A DNA stretch of 64,000 nt from Candidatus Hoaglandella endobia (GCF_900044015.1 NZ_LN999835.1:522365-586364); one strand, 5' to 3'; numbered from the stretch's first letter, positions 52,994 to 64,000 are shown. Translations and numbers: made by a program. The notes: a model not told the origin generated them from the letters alone.

Positions 52994-54685
52994 ATGACAA
53001 AATCTTTTGCTCAACTCTTTGAAGAATCCCTGAAAAAAATAAAAACCCGTCCGGGTTCCATCGTTCGCGGTACCGTTGTGTCGATCGCTAAAGATATGGT
53101 TTTAGTTGATGCTGGCTTGAAGTCAGAATCAGCTATTTCCGTCGAGCAATTTCGCAATGTCCAGGGAGAACTAGAACTTAAAGTAGGCGATCAAGTGGAT
53201 GTTGCGCTTGATGCTATCGAAGATGGTTTCGGAGAAACGTTGCTATCCCGTGAAAAAGCCAAGCGTCATGAATCCTGGCTGACGTTAGAAAAATCGTACG
53301 AAAAAGCAGCCACAGTATTAGGCATTATTAATGGGAAAGTAAAAGGTGGCTTTACCGTAGAGTTAAACGGTATCCGTGCATTCTTGCCTGGATCACTAGT
53401 CGATATTCGTCCGTTGCGCGACACGCTTCATCTGGAAGGAAAAGAACTTGAGTTTAAAGTTATCAAGCTCGATCAGAAACGCAACAACGTTGTAGTTTCT
53501 CGCCGTGCCGTTATCGAGTGCGAAAACAGTGCCGAGCGCGATCAGCTGCTTGAAAAACTGCAGGAAGGCATGAAAGTTAAGGGTATCGTCAAGAACCTGA
53601 CCGACTACGGTGCCTTCGTTGATCTAGGTGGTGTAGATGGACTCCTGCACATTACCGATATGGCTTGGAAACGCGTTAAGCATCCGATCGAAATCGTTAA
53701 TGTTGGTGATGAAATCAACGTTAAGATTCTAAAATTTGATCGCGAACGTATCCGCGTTTCCCTGGGCCTAAAACAGTTGGGAGAAGATCCGTGGATTGCT
53801 ATAACAAAACGTTATCCAGAAGGCACCCAACTGATCGGTCGCGTTACCAATCTTACAGATTACGGTTGTTTCGTTGAAATTGAAGAGGGTGTTGAAGGCC
53901 TGGTACACATTTCCGAAATGGATTGGACTAATAAGAACATTCACCCTTCTAAAGTGGTGAATATGGGAGATATGGTAGAAGTCATGGTGCTGGACATTGA
54001 TGAAGAACGCCGTCGTATCTCTTTAGGCCTGAAGCAGTGCAAAGCCAATCCATGGCAGCAGTTCGCTGAAACCCATAACAAAGCTGACCGCGTTGAAGGC
54101 AAAATCAAATCGATCACCGATTTTGGTATCTTTATCGGTCTAGAAGGCGGCATCGACGGTCTAGTACATCTGTCTGACATCTCTTGGAACGTGACCGGGG
54201 AAGAAGCAGTGCGCGAATACAAAAAAGGTGACGAAATTGCCGCTGTGGTACTTCAGGTTGACGCCGAACGCGAGCGTATTTCTTTGGGCGTGAAACAACT
54301 AACTGAAAATCAGTTTAATAACTATCTTTCTTTGAATAAAAAAGGTGCAATTGTTACCGGTAAAATCACAGCTATTGACGCGCAAGGTGCTACAGTTGAA
54401 TTAGCAACTGGCGTGGAAGGTTATCTGTGCGCATCTGAAGCTTCTAGTGACTGTATTGAAGCCCTAAGTGTCGGCGACAATGTAGAAGCAAAATTCACAG
54501 GTTTTGATCGCAAAAACCACATCGTAAGCCTATCTTTCTGTGCTAAAGACGAGGCAAATGAGACTAAAAATATTAGCACTGTTAGTAATAAGCAGGAAGA
54601 AAGCAATTTCTCTAATGCTATGACTGAAGCCTTCAAAGCTGCTACTAAAGCGAATGATAATAATGATGGAGTGCAGGAGACGTAA
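52994..54685 (+). CDS. rpsA: 30S ribosomal protein S1
   Basis: Binds mRNA and helps recruit it to the 30S subunit. It has 563 residues (E. coli 557). Six S1 repeats are visible, starting about residues 20, 105, 190, 277, 364 and 450, with repeats such as [20 protein letters not shown] and [20 protein letters not shown]. The first repeats bind the ribosome. No Shine-Dalgarno precedes the ATG, which also holds for E. coli rpsA, where translation is autoregulated by a folded leader. The last repeat and tail are less conserved. Confidence 0.97.
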   Translation: MTKSFAQLFEESLKKIKTRPGSIVRGTVVSIAKDMVLVDAGLKSESAISVEQFRNVQGELELKVGDQVDVALDAIEDGFGETLLSREKAKRHESWLTLEKSYEKAATVLGIINGKVKGGFTVELNGIRAFLPGSLVDIRPLRDTLHLEGKELEFKVIKLDQKRNNVVVSRRAVIECENSAERDQLLEKLQEGMKVKGIVKNLTDYGAFVDLGGVDGLLHITDMAWKRVKHPIEIVNVGDEINVKILKFDRERIRVSLGLKQLGEDPWIAITKRYPEGTQLIGRVTNLTDYGCFVEIEEGVEGLVHISEMDWTNKNIHPSKVVNMGDMVEVMVLDIDEERRRISLGLKQCKANPWQQFAETHNKADRVEGKIKSITDFGIFIGLEGGIDGLVHLSDISWNVTGEEAVREYKKGDEIAAVVLQVDAERERISLGVKQLTENQFNNYLSLNKKGAIVTGKITAIDAQGATVELATGVEGYLCASEASSDCIEALSVGDNVEAKFTGFDRKNHIVSLSFCAKDEANETKNISTVSNKQEESNFSNAMTEAFKAATKANDNNDGVQET

Positions 54686-54689
54686 GTTA

Positions 54690-54730
54690 TTACGCGGTTC
54701 TTATTAAGAAGTTATGTAATAGCCGCGTAA
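54690..54730 (+). terminator. Branched stem between rpsA and ihfB
   Basis: TTACGCGG (54690-54697) pairs with CCGCGTAA (54723-54730) and encloses an inner TTCTTA/TAAGAA stem. It may partially terminate rpsA transcription or protect its 3' end. Confidence 0.4.
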
Positions 54731-54746
54731 ACTTCTTGGAGAAATT

Positions 54747-55031
54747 ATGACCAAATCTGAGCTCATCGAAAAAATAGCTGAAAAGCACACTCATATCCAA
54801 GCCAAAGTATTTGAAGATGCGGTAAAAGAAATGCTTGAGTATATGGTAACGGTCCTCGCCAGTGGCAAGCGTATCGAAATTCGTGGTTTTGGCAGTTTTT
54901 CTCTGCACTACCGTGCACCGCGTATTGGCCGTAATCCGAAAAATGGCGATAAAGTGCAACTTAAAGGCAGGTATGTTCCTTACTTTAAACCGGGTAAGGA
55001 GCTGCGTAACCGCGCCAATATCTACGGTTAA
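54747..55031 (+). CDS. ihfB: Integration host factor beta subunit
   Basis: Histone-like DNA-bending protein that pairs with IhfA. It has 94 residues, equal to E. coli. [20 protein letters not shown] with the DNA-intercalating proline arm is intact, and the end [12 protein letters not shown] is conserved. GGAG precedes the ATG. It follows rpsA as in E. coli. The presence of ihfA cannot be seen here. Confidence 0.96.
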   Translation: MTKSELIEKIAEKHTHIQAKVFEDAVKEMLEYMVTVLASGKRIEIRGFGSFSLHYRAPRIGRNPKNGDKVQLKGRYVPYFKPGKELRNRANIYG

Positions 55032-55227
55032 TTTCACGGCTTCGCTTAATAACTGATATATGATTAATAATCATACTTATTATTTAGTCTTATATAACTT
55101 GCATTTATTAGCCGCTCCTATGCAAATTAAGCAGGCAATGTTTTACCTTAGTTATTTGGCGTCGCTGTAATAAATTAATTAGAATAGGCAAGGCGGCAAC
55201 TAGCTATTTAGTACAAGTTTTGGTTTA

Positions 55228-55259
55228 ATGGATGCTAAACGATATGGATGCTAAACGAT
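55228..55259. repeat. Perfect 16-bp tandem duplication over the msbA start
   Basis: ATGGATGCTAAACGAT occurs twice in tandem (55228-55243 and 55244-55259). The msbA ATG (55248) is in the second copy. The first copy opens two short frames that stop inside the msbA start region. Confidence 0.95.
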
Positions 55260-56996
55260 AAAGATATTTTTACTTGGCAGACTTTCCAACGACTTTGGCC
55301 AATGATATCGCCCTTTAAGGCGGGCCTGATAGTGGCTGCGTTTGCCTTAATAATTAACGCAGCTAGCGACACATTTATGATATCGCTGCTTAAGCCCTTG
55401 CTTGATAAGGGTTTCGGCGAGGCTAATAGCCATGTTTTTATATGGATGCCCATGACTATTATGGCTATAATAATCGTGCGTGGTATCAGCGGATTTATAT
55501 CAACCTATTGTGTTTTCTGGGTTTCCGGAAAAGTAGTCATGAATATGCGTCGCCGTTTGTTTAAACATATCATGGATATGCCGGTAGCTTTTTTTGATCA
55601 GCAATCTACCGGCACGCTATTATCGCGCATTACCTATGACTCCGAACAAGTAGCGTTGTCTTCTTCTAGCGCGCTGATTACCCTAATTCGTGAAGGGGCT
55701 TCAATCATCGTAATGTTCGCGATGATGTTTTATTATAGTTGGCAACTGTCGCTTATTTTAGTGATTACTGCTCCAATAGTTTCTGGAGTCATCCGTTTGG
55801 TTTCCAAACGGTTTCGCAACATCAGCAAGCGCATGCAAAACACAATGGGGCAGCTAACCACTAGTGCTGAGCAAATGCTTAAAGGACATAAAGAAGTACG
55901 TATTTTTGGGGGGAAAAAAGTAGAAAACGAACGATTCAACAGCGTCAGCAACCGCATGCGTCAACAAGGTATGAAAATGGTGGCCGCCTCTTCGGTTTCC
56001 GATCCGCTAGTTCAGCTTATTGCTTCATTAGCTCTTGCCTTTGTCTTGTATGCTACAAGCTTTCCCGGGGTGATGGAAACACTGACCGCTGGCACCATTA
56101 CTGTAGTATTTTCATTAATGATTGCCCTGATGAGACCACTAAAATCCCTTACCAACGTCAACGTACAGTTCCAGCGTGGAATGGCTGCCTGCCAGACGCT
56201 ATTTGCAATTCTTGATATGAAAACCGAAAATGATGAGGGCACGGTGGAAGTAGATCGCCTCAAAGGAGATATAGTTTTTGACTGTGTGACATTCTCTTAT
56301 CCTGGTAAAGAGGAGCCATCACTGCATGATATCAGTCTCTCTATCCCGGCCGGCCATACGGTAGCTCTGGTGGGCCGTTCAGGCTCCGGTAAATCTACTA
56401 TAGCTAATCTACTTACACGTTTCTACGATATACAACAAGGACATATTTTCCTCGACGGTACCGATCTACGCGCATATAAACTTGCCTCGCTACGTAATAA
56501 AGTTGCACTGATTTCTCAAAACGTGCATTTGTTTAACGATACCATCGCCAACAACATTGTATATGCTCGTAATGAATTTTACTCGATTGATCAGGTAGAA
56601 AATGCAGCTCGCATGGCCTATGCCATGGATTTCATAGAAAAAATGGATCAAGGTTTAGATACGGTTATTGGTGAAAATGGTGTCTTGCTTTCTGGTGGTC
56701 AGCGTCAGCGTATCGCTATCGCGCGGGCACTGCTGCGTAATTGCCCGATTCTTATCCTTGATGAAGCTACCTCAGCGCTTGATACGGAATCCGAACGGGC
56801 TATTCAGAAAGCCCTCAACGTATTGCAGAAAAACCGGACATCCCTGGTTATCGCCCATCGTTTATCCACTATCGAGCAAGCTGATGAAATTTTAGTAGTA
56901 GAAGATGGGAGAATTGTTGAACGCGGCAACCATGTAGAACTGATGTCGTATCGGGGCATTTACGCACAACTTCACCGGTGGCAATGCGGCCAATGA
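55248..56996 (+). CDS. msbA: Lipid A/phospholipid flippase MsbA
   Basis: Homodimeric ABC exporter that flips core lipid A across the inner membrane. It has 582 residues, equal to E. coli. Six membrane helices (about 1-320) precede the ATPase: Walker [10 protein letters not shown] (about 376-384), signature [15 protein letters not shown], Walker [14 protein letters not shown]-loop [13 protein letters not shown] 55248 gives [18 protein letters not shown], matching E. coli. No clear Shine-Dalgarno. comEC, which precedes it in E. coli, is absent. Its stop overlaps lpxK. Confidence 0.97.
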   Translation: MLNDKDIFTWQTFQRLWPMISPFKAGLIVAAFALIINAASDTFMISLLKPLLDKGFGEANSHVFIWMPMTIMAIIIVRGISGFISTYCVFWVSGKVVMNMRRRLFKHIMDMPVAFFDQQSTGTLLSRITYDSEQVALSSSSALITLIREGASIIVMFAMMFYYSWQLSLILVITAPIVSGVIRLVSKRFRNISKRMQNTMGQLTTSAEQMLKGHKEVRIFGGKKVENERFNSVSNRMRQQGMKMVAASSVSDPLVQLIASLALAFVLYATSFPGVMETLTAGTITVVFSLMIALMRPLKSLTNVNVQFQRGMAACQTLFAILDMKTENDEGTVEVDRLKGDIVFDCVTFSYPGKEEPSLHDISLSIPAGHTVALVGRSGSGKSTIANLLTRFYDIQQGHIFLDGTDLRAYKLASLRNKVALISQNVHLFNDTIANNIVYARNEFYSIDQVENAARMAYAMDFIEKMDQGLDTVIGENGVLLSGGQRQRIAIARALLRNCPILILDEATSALDTESERAIQKALNVLQKNRTSLVIAHRLSTIEQADEILVVEDGRIVERGNHVELMSYRGIYAQLHRWQCGQ

Positions 56997-58000
56997 TGAC
57001 TAGCATTTGGTCCGGGGTCTCACCGATTTATATTTTGCTGCTACCGTTTTCATGGCTATATGGCTTGATTACGGCCTTGATTAGGTTTAGTTATCGCTGT
57101 GGCTGGATCAAAGTGCATCGCTTTAGGCTGCCGATTGTCGTGATAGGTAATCTGAGTGTTGGAGGTAACGGCAAAACACCTCTGGTAGTATGGTTAGTAA
57201 GCAAGCTTCAACAGCGCGGCTGGCGGGTAGGAGTGGTATCACGCGGTTACGGTGGACGGGCAGATCATTACCCGCTGGTACTGAACGACGCGACAGACAG
57301 CAAGCAGTGTGGCGATGAGCCGCTACTGATTCGTCAGCGAACAGGAGCTCCGGTTGCAGTAGCTCCGCGGCGTGCTGATGCGGTGGCGGCGTTGTTGCAC
57401 GCACAGCCATTGGATGTAGTGGTGACCGATGATGGTCTGCAACATTATGCGTTAGGGCGAAATATTGAGTGGGTGGTCATCAACGGAGAACGACGTTTCG
57501 GTAATGGTTGGTGGTTACCTGCTGGCCCCATGCGCGAACGGGCCGACCGTCTGCGGTCGGTACAGTGTATTATTGTCAACGGCGGTAAAACGTACAGCGG
57601 CGAGGTGCCGATGCAACTTAATGCTAGCGCGGTAGTTAACGTTCTTAGCGGAAAACAACAAGCATTGACTAGTTTGACATCAATAGTAGCAATTGCTGGC
57701 ATTGCACATCCGCAGAGTTTTTTTGCCACAGTACGCGCAGGTGGCGTACACCCGATACTTGAGATATCTTTCGCCGATCATCAGGTCTACCAGCAGCATA
57801 TGCTTGAAGTGCTGGCCACGCCGAATGAACAATTGCTTATGACAGAAAAGGATGCTGTCAAATGTCGTGCATTCGCACGCGCTAACTGGTGGTATTTACC
57901 GGTTGATGTGCAGCTACCAGCCAGCGCCGAGCCGGTATTATTAGCCCCAATTGAACAGGCAATAATGGGCTATAGACAGACCAATGGTGCCGGGGCCTAG
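56993..58000 (+). CDS. lpxK: Tetraacyldisaccharide 4'-kinase
   Basis: Adds the 4'-phosphate to the lipid A disaccharide at the inner membrane. ATG 56993 overlaps the msbA stop (ATGA), as in E. coli, and gives [13 protein letters not shown]. It has 335 residues (E. coli 328). An N-terminal membrane-associated helix is followed by the P-loop [30 protein letters not shown] and [12 protein letters not shown] with the catalytic Asp. With msbA and kdsB it indicates that lipopolysaccharide inner-core synthesis is retained. Confidence 0.96.
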   Translation: MMTSIWSGVSPIYILLLPFSWLYGLITALIRFSYRCGWIKVHRFRLPIVVIGNLSVGGNGKTPLVVWLVSKLQQRGWRVGVVSRGYGGRADHYPLVLNDATDSKQCGDEPLLIRQRTGAPVAVAPRRADAVAALLHAQPLDVVVTDDGLQHYALGRNIEWVVINGERRFGNGWWLPAGPMRERADRLRSVQCIIVNGGKTYSGEVPMQLNASAVVNVLSGKQQALTSLTSIVAIAGIAHPQSFFATVRAGGVHPILEISFADHQVYQQHMLEVLATPNEQLLMTEKDAVKCRAFARANWWYLPVDVQLPASAEPVLLAPIEQAIMGYRQTNGAGA

Positions 58001-58046
58001 CCGAAATATACCTGGTGTACCTACTACTTAACCTAATGGAGGTATG

Positions 58047-58229
58047 ATGGATCGCCATCTATTAAAAATAGTTGTTTGTCCGGTATGCAATGGTAAGCTT
58101 CTTTATAAGAAAGAACGGCAAGAGTTAATCTGTAAATTAGATGCTCTGGCTTATCCATTGCGGGACGGTGTTCCTGTGCTATTGGAGAGTGAAGCACGCG
58201 CTATTACGCTGAATGAGATCACTTTATGA
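58047..58229 (+). CDS. ycaR: Small Trm112-like protein YcaR
   Basis: It has 60 residues, equal to E. coli YcaR. The zinc-ribbon-like CPVCNGKL and the conserved [20 protein letters not shown] are present, but the second cysteine pair of true zinc ribbons is reduced to a single Cys. ATG 58047 is chosen because GGAGG is then 4 bases upstream; ATG 58044 overlaps that site too closely. Function unknown, possibly a methyltransferase partner. ycaQ, its E. coli neighbour, is missing. Confidence 0.9.
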   Translation: MDRHLLKIVVCPVCNGKLLYKKERQELICKLDALAYPLRDGVPVLLESEARAITLNEITL

Positions 58230-58242
58230 ATATTTATGAATA
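58223..58242. repeat. Perfect 10-bp tandem duplication over the kdsB start
   Basis: TTTATGAATA occurs twice. The first copy holds the ycaR stop and the second the kdsB ATG (58236). The original stop-start overlap of ycaR and kdsB has been separated by this duplication. Confidence 0.95.
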
Positions 58243-59018
58243 GTTTTATCATTATTATACCTGCCCGCTTCGCCTCCAGCCGTCTGCCTGGCAAGCCACT
58301 GGCTGATATTAACGGTAAACCCATGGTAGTGCGCGTGATGGAGCAAGCGCAAGCTTCAGGAGCCAATAGAGTCATCGTTGCCACCGATCATCCCGATGTT
58401 GTCGATGCGGTAGAGCTTGCAGGTGGCGAAGTATGTCTGACTAGCCCTAATCACCAGTCGGGCACCGAGCGACTGGTGGAAGTAATTAATTGCTACGGTT
58501 TTAGTGATAGCCAAATAGTAGTAAACGTACAGGGCGACGAGCCACTTATTCCTCCGCAAATTATCCGGCAGGTAGCAGATAATCTGGCGGTTACTGACGC
58601 TAGTATGGCAACGCTGGCCATTCCACTTACCAGCGCACAAGATGCTTTTAATCCTAATATAGTAAAGGTGGTGATCGATAGCCACGGGTATGCGCTGTAT
58701 TTTTCTCGTGCTTCGATTCCTTGGAATCGAGATAATTTCATGCACAGCCCCAAACAGGTTGTACCCCTATTACGTCATATCGGTATTTATGCATATCGTG
58801 CTAATTTTATACAACGTTATGTAAATTGGGCTCCTAGCCCGCTGGAGAAAATAGAAATTCTTGAGCAATTACGCGTCCTGTGGTACGGCGAAAAAATTCA
58901 TGTAGCCCAAGCCCATACGGACTCAGGTATGGGAGTAGATATGCCAGAAGAACTGGCTCGGGTGCGTATCTTGCAACAAAACCAAAAAGATATATCAAAT
59001 TTAACTTTAATCAGGTAG
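58236..59018 (+). CDS. kdsB: CMP-KDO synthetase (3-deoxy-manno-octulosonate cytidylyltransferase)
   Basis: Activates KDO for lipopolysaccharide synthesis. It has 260 residues (E. coli 248); the extra part is at the C-terminus ([16 protein letters not shown]). [16 protein letters not shown] (CTP loop), DHQSGTERL-like NHQSGTERL and [11 protein letters not shown] are conserved, as is [20 protein letters not shown]. The start ATG lies in the second copy of a tandem repeat and has no Shine-Dalgarno. Confidence 0.96.
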   Translation: MNSFIIIIPARFASSRLPGKPLADINGKPMVVRVMEQAQASGANRVIVATDHPDVVDAVELAGGEVCLTSPNHQSGTERLVEVINCYGFSDSQIVVNVQGDEPLIPPQIIRQVADNLAVTDASMATLAIPLTSAQDAFNPNIVKVVIDSHGYALYFSRASIPWNRDNFMHSPKQVVPLLRHIGIYAYRANFIQRYVNWAPSPLEKIEILEQLRVLWYGEKIHVAQAHTDSGMGVDMPEELARVRILQQNQKDISNLTLIR

Positions 59019-59084
59019 TTATTTTTTAGTTAAGGGTTAGCTTTCTAGCTAATAGAAAAAATTAACTTATTTTTCTACTCCCAT

Positions 59085-60488
59085 CTAAAAATTAGCGTTG
59101 CGTGGACTTCTTGGGAATGGTATGACATCACGAATATTTTGTATTCCTGTAATATAAGCTATTAGTCTTTCGAAACCTAATCCAAAACCAGAGTGTGGCA
59201 CTGTTCCATATCGGCGTAAGTCTCTGTACCACCAGTAATCTTCTTTATTTAGACCCATTTCTGTTAAATGGCTATCTAGCTGCAACAAACGCTCTTCTCT
59301 CTGAGAGCCACCGATAATTTCCCCAATACCAGGGACCAGTAAATCCATGGCAGCTACCGTTTTTCCATCGTCGTTCATACGCATGTAAAATGCTTTTATT
59401 TCTTTAGGGTAATTTTTAATAATTACTGGAGCTTTGAAATATTTTTCAGCTAAATAACGCTCATGTTCAGAGGAAAAATCTAGACCCCAGTTTATCGGAT
59501 GCTTGAACAAATGACCACATTTTTGCAAAATACTAACTGCTTCAGTGTAGTCTACCTGAAAAAAATCTGCACTGATAAAGTTTTTAAGACGATTTATCGC
59601 CTCTTTATCGACGTGCTCTGCAAAAAATTGCATATCATCGGCTCGTTCATTCAATACTGCCTGAATGATATATTTGAGTAATATTTCCGCAAGATTAACT
59701 ATATCTTCTAAAGAAGCGAATGCTACTTCTGGCTCTACCATCCAAAACTCGGCAAGATGGCGCGTGGTGTTTGAGTTTTCCGCCCGAAAAGTCGGGCCGA
59801 ACGTATAAACTTTTGATAAAGCACAGGCATAGCTTTCACCATTTAACTGACCAGATACTGTCAAAAAAGCCTCTTTGCCAAAGAAATCTTCAGCAAAATT
59901 AACTTTACCATCAGTAGGCGTGCGCGGTAGATTCTCAAAATCTAGTGTAGATACTCGAAACATTTTGCCGGCTCCTTCAGTATCTGAGGCGGTAATCAGC
60001 GGCGTTGAGATCCACAAGAATCCTTGTTCATTCATAAAACGATGAATGGCTTGCGCCAGGGTATGACGCACGCGTGCTACAGCGCCGATTAATTTAGTGC
60101 GCGGGCGTAAATGTGCGAATTCGCGTAAATACTCGACATTATGGTGTTTAGCAGCCATAGGATAGGTATCTGGATCATCAACCCAGCCCAGCACCTTTAA
60201 AATTTGTACCTGTATTTCATAATATTGACCTCCACCTAACGATTTTACAATGCGGCCAGTTACCTCAACGGAGCATCCGGTGGTTAGACGTAAGATATCA
60301 TTTTGATAATTATGTAATGTATTATTAATAATAGCCTGTACAGGATCAAAACAGGAACCGTCATAGACAGTAAGAAAAGAAATGCCAGCTTTAGAATCTC
60401 GACGGGTACGCACCCAACCCTGTACAGTAACTTCACTATCAGCCGGAACGCGCCCATGTAGTACATCAATTATAGGCACTTCTCTCAT
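59085..60488 (-). CDS. asnS: Asparaginyl-tRNA synthetase
   Basis: Class IIb synthetase. It has 467 residues (E. coli 466). An N-terminal OB-fold anticodon domain (about 1-105) is followed by motif 1 ([20 protein letters not shown]), motif 2 ([20 protein letters not shown]) and motif 3 ([16 protein letters not shown]). The C-terminus [16 protein letters not shown] is intact. AGGA lies upstream of ATG 60488. pncB and pepN, which separate asnS from pyrD in E. coli, are missing. Confidence 0.97.
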   Translation of the reverse strand: MREVPIIDVLHGRVPADSEVTVQGWVRTRRDSKAGISFLTVYDGSCFDPVQAIINNTLHNYQNDILRLTTGCSVEVTGRIVKSLGGGQYYEIQVQILKVLGWVDDPDTYPMAAKHHNVEYLREFAHLRPRTKLIGAVARVRHTLAQAIHRFMNEQGFLWISTPLITASDTEGAGKMFRVSTLDFENLPRTPTDGKVNFAEDFFGKEAFLTVSGQLNGESYACALSKVYTFGPTFRAENSNTTRHLAEFWMVEPEVAFASLEDIVNLAEILLKYIIQAVLNERADDMQFFAEHVDKEAINRLKNFISADFFQVDYTEAVSILQKCGHLFKHPINWGLDFSSEHERYLAEKYFKAPVIIKNYPKEIKAFYMRMNDDGKTVAAMDLLVPGIGEIIGGSQREERLLQLDSHLTEMGLNKEDYWWYRDLRRYGTVPHSGFGLGFERLIAYITGIQNIRDVIPFPRSPRNANF

Positions 60489-60941
60489 AAATAAATCCTA
60501 ATATTTGGTTAATAGTAACAGGCTTATTATCTGCTCATAGACCCTATTATTTTTATAATAATAGCGGCAAAATCACAAGGTTAATCCCTTATATTTCCAG
60601 CATAAACTAATTTTTTAACAAAAAATGAGAAAAGCTAATACGCCGCAACTGAATTGACGACAATATCACAGGCTAACTACGAATACCAATAATAAATATT
60701 AATTGAATACGTTAATAGAAATAGAACTAAATTAGTACCACTATGGTCTAGCTTAGAATTAGTTCTATGGATAAGCCTTTTATATATTTTTAAAACGTTT
60801 AATTTTAGTTAATTAAAATGGTTAGACAATAGTAACCTGCTACTCATAAAAATAGCTTGATACTGTCATGATTATTAGTTGCTAATGGTTATTTTATTAC
60901 TAATAATTAATATTATCCCAGTTTTAATAGAAGGAGATTAC
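60489..60941. other. asnS-pyrD divergent gap
   Basis: AT-rich spacer, no pncB or pepN remnant recognised. TAGAACTAA (60722-60730) and TTAGTTCTA (60759-60767) form a 9-bp stem around a 28-base loop. AAGGAG at 60931 serves pyrD. A hydrophobic in-frame extension of pyrD upstream of 60942 (from 60879) lies in this gap and is probably not translated. Confidence 0.5.
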
Positions 60942-61952
60942 ATGTTGTACTCACTTATTAAGACAGTACTATTTCAGCTAGAACCAGAACTAGCCCAAAA
61001 ACTAACCTTGCAACAGTTGAAACACATTTCTGGTACTCCACTAGAATGGCTGATACGCCAATCTTTACCAACAAAATCTGTCAACTGCATGGGCATAAAT
61101 TTTAAAAATCCGCTTGGGCTGGCCGCAGGATTAGATAAAGACGGTGACTGCATCGATGTACTAGGTGCTATGGGTTTTGGCTTTATCGAAGTGGGGACAG
61201 TAACCCCACGCGCACAACCAGGTAATGACAAACCGCGTCTATTTCATTTAGTAAAAGCTAGTGGTCTTATAAACCGTATGGGTTTTAATAATCGTGGAGT
61301 TGATAATTTAGTAAAAAATATTAAAAAAGCTAATTTTGGCGGTGTCCTGGGTATTAATATCGGTATAAATAAAGATACGGCGGTGGAGCAGAGGAAAGAG
61401 GATTATTTGATATGTATGGAAAAGGTTTATGCCTATGCGGGTTATATCGCCATAAATATATCATCACCTAATACTCCTGGGCTACGCACTCTCCAATTTG
61501 GAGAAGCGCTGGATGATCTATTACAATCGATAAAAAATAAACAACGGGCATTGCAGGTCTGTCACCAAAAATACGTGCCTGTTGCTATAAAAATAGCACC
61601 TGATATGAACGAAGCAGAATTAATACAAGTTGCCGATAGCTTAGTTCGTTATAATATTGACGGCGTCATCGCAACTAACACAACTATAGGGCGCGAGCTA
61701 GTCCATGGTTTGGATCACTGTAGCCAAAGTGGCGGATTGAGCGGACGTCCATTACAATTACGCAGTACAAATTTAATCCAGCGATTATTTAGTGAGTTAC
61801 AAGATAAGTTACCCATTATCGGGGTGGGAGGTATCGATTCACTTATTGCAGCTAGAGAAAAAATGGCGGCAGGCGCTGCGCTTATTCAAATTTATTCGGG
61901 TTTTATTTTTCATGGACCGCGTTTAATAAAAGATATTATCAGTGATATTTAA
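60942..61952 (+). CDS. pyrD: Dihydroorotate dehydrogenase, class 2
   Basis: Membrane-associated FMN enzyme coupled to quinones; the fourth step of pyrimidine synthesis. ATG 60942 ([20 protein letters not shown]) has AAGGAG 5 bases upstream and gives 336 residues, equal to E. coli. The N-terminal amphipathic helices, [27 protein letters not shown] with the catalytic serine, and GVGGIDS are present. A 10-bp near-tandem repeat (61970-61989) follows the gene. Confidence 0.97.
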   Translation: MLYSLIKTVLFQLEPELAQKLTLQQLKHISGTPLEWLIRQSLPTKSVNCMGINFKNPLGLAAGLDKDGDCIDVLGAMGFGFIEVGTVTPRAQPGNDKPRLFHLVKASGLINRMGFNNRGVDNLVKNIKKANFGGVLGINIGINKDTAVEQRKEDYLICMEKVYAYAGYIAINISSPNTPGLRTLQFGEALDDLLQSIKNKQRALQVCHQKYVPVAIKIAPDMNEAELIQVADSLVRYNIDGVIATNTTIGRELVHGLDHCSQSGGLSGRPLQLRSTNLIQRLFSELQDKLPIIGVGGIDSLIAAREKMAAGAALIQIYSGFIFHGPRLIKDIISDI

Positions 61953-62091
61953 ACCAAATTATATAAAACACTAGCTAATACTAGCTAAATAACCACATCA
62001 AAAATAGCGAATTAATAGTAGCAAAAGTGATATTTTTGTAGTTTTTTATCTAGCTGTTATGCTGATTATTGAACTGTTGTTCGTTCCCGTA

Positions 62092-62111
62092 TACTGTTAA
62101 TACTAACAGTA
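62092..62111. terminator. Hairpin between pyrD and tldD
   Basis: TACTGTTA and TAACAGTA form a perfect 8-bp stem with a 4-base loop, between two convergent genes. It is not followed by a T run on either strand. Confidence 0.35.
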
Positions 62112-62139
62112 GTTCTTGCGATAATGACGCAAAGCGATT

Positions 62140-63585
62140 TTAGTCTGTACCGCCAACGGTTATTTTGTCAAGTTTCAACGTCGGCTGGCCAACGCCAACT
62201 GGAAGATTTTGACCTTCCTTGCCACAAATGCCTATCCCTTTATCTAGCGCTAAATCATTACCGACCATAGAAATCTGCTGCATAGCTTCAATTCCTGATC
62301 CAATGAGCGTGACCCCCTTAACCGGAGTAGTGATGCGTCCATTTTCAATTAAATAAGCCTCAGAGGTAGAAAACACAAATTTACCTGACGTGATGTCTAC
62401 CTGCCCACCACCAAAATTCGGCGCATAGATACCCCGCGCTACGCTAGCAATAATTTCTTCCGGAGTTGACTGCCCTGCCAGCATATAAGTATTGGTCATA
62501 CGGGGCATTGGAAGATGTGCATAAGATTCTCTCCGGCCGTTGCCAGTAGGCGCCATCCCCATCAGACGAGCGCTAAGCTTATCTTGCATATAACCACGCA
62601 ACTGGCCGTTTTCAATAAGCACGTTAAACTGACCAGGCACGCCTTCGTCGTCGATAGCTAACGAGCCGCGCAAGCCAGCCAGCGTACTGTCATCAACAAC
62701 GGTACATAGCTTAGAAGCTACCAAATTACCTATTTTGCCGCTGAATACTGAGCTACCACGGCGATTGAAATCACCTTCTAGTCCATGGCCCACTGCTTCA
62801 TGCAGCAGCACCCCTGGCCAGCCAGCACCTAGCACTACCGGCATATGGCCTGCAGGCGCCGCGATAGCGTAAAGGTTCACTAGCGCCATGCGCACCGCTT
62901 CCCTTGCCCAGCTATCGGCACGCACCTCTCCGTCAACAATCTGTAGAAAAAAATCATAGCCAAAACGGCCACCTCCTCCGCTGGAGGCACGCTCCCGTTT
63001 ACCTTCTTGCTCTACCTGCACGCTAATAGACAAACGCACCAGCGGACGCACGTCCGCCGCCAGTGTACCGTCGGTGGCTGCTACTAAAATCTGTTCGTAG
63101 ACCCCTGAAAGGCTAGCCGTAACCTCTTGCACCCGCGCATCGGCGGCGCGCGCAACTTTATCTACTCGATGTAGCAGCGCTATTTTTTCTTCGCGCGGCA
63201 GGCTGGTAAGGGGATCTAATGAGGGATATATGGAGCGGAAGGCTATCGGGCTAAAGTTTTTTATCTGGATCTCTCCAGCTTCGTTCACTATGCTGCGCGC
63301 GGTCATGGCACTTTGAGTAAGTGTATCTAGCGTTATCTGATCGGCATAGGCAAAACCGGTTTTTTCTCCGCTTATGGCTCTCACACCTATGCCCTGATCA
63401 ATATTATATAAGCCATCCTTGATAAGAGAATGTTCAAGGATCCACATCTCATGATAACTTGACTGAAAATAAAAATCGGCATAGTCAAGACGTCGTCTGC
63501 TCATCTTTTCAAGCAGATCATAAAGATGATCATGCTGTAGATGATTAGTTGAAAGTAAATGTTCACTGACAAGTGTCAGGTTCAT
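62140..63585 (-). CDS. tldD: Metalloprotease TldD
   Basis: Catalytic subunit of the TldD/TldE protease that trims leader-type peptides (microcin B17, CcdA in E. coli). ATG 63585 ([11 protein letters not shown]) has AAAGGTG 6 bases upstream; the GTG three codons earlier lies within that site. It has 481 residues, equal to E. coli. The zinc motif [11 protein letters not shown] is present, with GASGGGG-like [14 protein letters not shown] and [20 protein letters not shown]. The partner tldE (pmbA) is not in the window. Confidence 0.96.
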   Translation of the reverse strand: MNLTLVSEHLLSTNHLQHDHLYDLLEKMSRRRLDYADFYFQSSYHEMWILEHSLIKDGLYNIDQGIGVRAISGEKTGFAYADQITLDTLTQSAMTARSIVNEAGEIQIKNFSPIAFRSIYPSLDPLTSLPREEKIALLHRVDKVARAADARVQEVTASLSGVYEQILVAATDGTLAADVRPLVRLSISVQVEQEGKRERASSGGGGRFGYDFFLQIVDGEVRADSWAREAVRMALVNLYAIAAPAGHMPVVLGAGWPGVLLHEAVGHGLEGDFNRRGSSVFSGKIGNLVASKLCTVVDDSTLAGLRGSLAIDDEGVPGQFNVLIENGQLRGYMQDKLSARLMGMAPTGNGRRESYAHLPMPRMTNTYMLAGQSTPEEIIASVARGIYAPNFGGGQVDITSGKFVFSTSEAYLIENGRITTPVKGVTLIGSGIEAMQQISMVGNDLALDKGIGICGKEGQNLPVGVGQPTLKLDKITVGGTD

Positions 63586-63657
63586 AGTTTTCACCTTTAA
63601 AGAAAAAATAGAATTTTTATTTATTAAAAGCCCAATTGCCCAATCGACGTCAAAGAA

Positions 63658-64000
63658 CTAGTGTTCTTTAGCACAGTTTTTAACTGGAAGCGTTTGATGC
63701 ATGATATCTGTAATTTTAGGCACATCTAAATTACCTGAAATATGGTAACGAATAAGCGATAATTTATTCCAAAGGGGCTGCAGCACTTTGCTAGCAGCAA
63801 ACACTGCTGCTCCTAGCAGCGGATTAATTATTATAGCCGTAGCTACACCGACGGTGGCCAAAATTTCTGGTACGATCACTGCTTCAATATTGATTTGCTG
63901 GCGGTTGAGATCTATATCTCCGGATATGGCAACATTAGCCTCTAGCCCATCAAGCCAAAGATCGTTAGTATGTAACGTACCGTCTTTTAACCAGGAGGTA
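63658..64000 (-). CDS. yhdP: AsmA-like envelope protein YhdP, C-terminal end (5' part outside window)
   Basis: The frame is open to the right edge and reads TSWLKDGTLHTNDLWLDGLE and GDIDLNRQQINIEAVIVPEI before ATVGVATAIIINPLLGAAVF and LIRYHISGNLDVPKITDIM. This matches the end of E. coli YhdP (1266 residues), an AsmA-family inner-membrane protein implicated in phospholipid transport to the outer membrane. A GTG at 63879 is internal. The last residues (MHQTLPVKNCAKEH) differ. It precedes tldD as in E. coli. Confidence 0.88.
   Translation of the reverse strand, partial: TSWLKDGTLHTNDLWLDGLEANVAISGDIDLNRQQINIEAVIVPEILATVGVATAIIINPLLGAAVFAASKVLQPLWNKLSLIRYHISGNLDVPKITDIMHQTLPVKNCAKEH

Noticed and set aside
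55120-55170. Short frame MQIKQAMFYLSYLASL as comEC remnant before msbA
   Set aside because: Hydrophobic and in the right place but without convincing similarity to ComEC.
60800-60820. Possible PurR box before pyrD (AAAACGTTTAA)
   Set aside because: Only the central CGTTT fits the consensus; the flanks do not.
60879-60941. N-terminal extension of PyrD
   Set aside because: The 21 extra codons lack a Shine-Dalgarno, while ATG 60942 has AAGGAG at correct spacing and gives the standard length.

Overview
This window looks like part of a reduced genome from an Enterobacterales bacterium of the Sodalis-like, obligate insect-endosymbiont type. Almost every protein aligns by eye, nearly end to end, with its Escherichia coli counterpart, but the DNA is AT-shifted (roughly 40% GC by eye) and homopolymer-rich. 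E. coli neighbour blocks have been spliced together with the intervening genes missing. There are no insertion sequences, phage genes, restriction or CRISPR systems, toxins or secretion genes. I cannot name the species.

Layout: (1) 1-4681, rnr (entering from the left edge), rlmB, the ribosomal operon rpsF-priB-rpsR-rplI and ppa. (2) 5031-14000, minCDE, tsaB, yoaH, a shortened yoaE, the mannose/glucose PTS genes manXYZ, yobF and cspC. (3) 14039-21407, glyQS, sodA, murJ, argS. (4) 21408-25356, ilvD and ilvC behind a structured leader. (5) 25527-33669, pfkA, tpiA, fpr, hslVU, a stump of ftsN, priA, rpmE. (6) 33837-38484, argH, efp, groSL and tRNA-Phe. (7) 38677-50181, polA, engB, typA, a split yiiD/fabY, recG, the decayed spoT, rpoZ, gmk. 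(8) 50239-59018, a serC relic followed by aroA, cmk, rpsA, ihfB, msbA, lpxK, ycaR, kdsB. (9) 59085-64000, asnS, pyrD, tldD and the 3' end of yhdP.

How the parts fit: core replication, translation, protein folding and envelope functions are kept (polA, priA/priB, recG, aminoacyl-tRNA synthetases, groSL, hslVU, msbA/lpxK/kdsB, murJ). Sugar enters by ManXYZ and would feed glycolysis through PfkA and TpiA. Biosynthesis is patchy: two late branched-chain amino acid steps (IlvC, IlvD), one arginine step (ArgH), one shikimate step (AroA) and one pyrimidine step (PyrD) are present here, while serC is a ruin. Stringent-response control through SpoT is destroyed.

I did not find an undescribed multi-gene system. 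The best signals are changes to ordinary genes: an FtsN that stops just after its essential periplasmic peptide, a PolA with two mutated proofreading residues, a PfkA lacking the conserved MGR arginine, FabY divided into two overlapping frames, and repeated 10-16 bp tandem duplications, three of them exactly on translation starts. Several strong RNA hairpins or operator-like palindromes have no assigned role.
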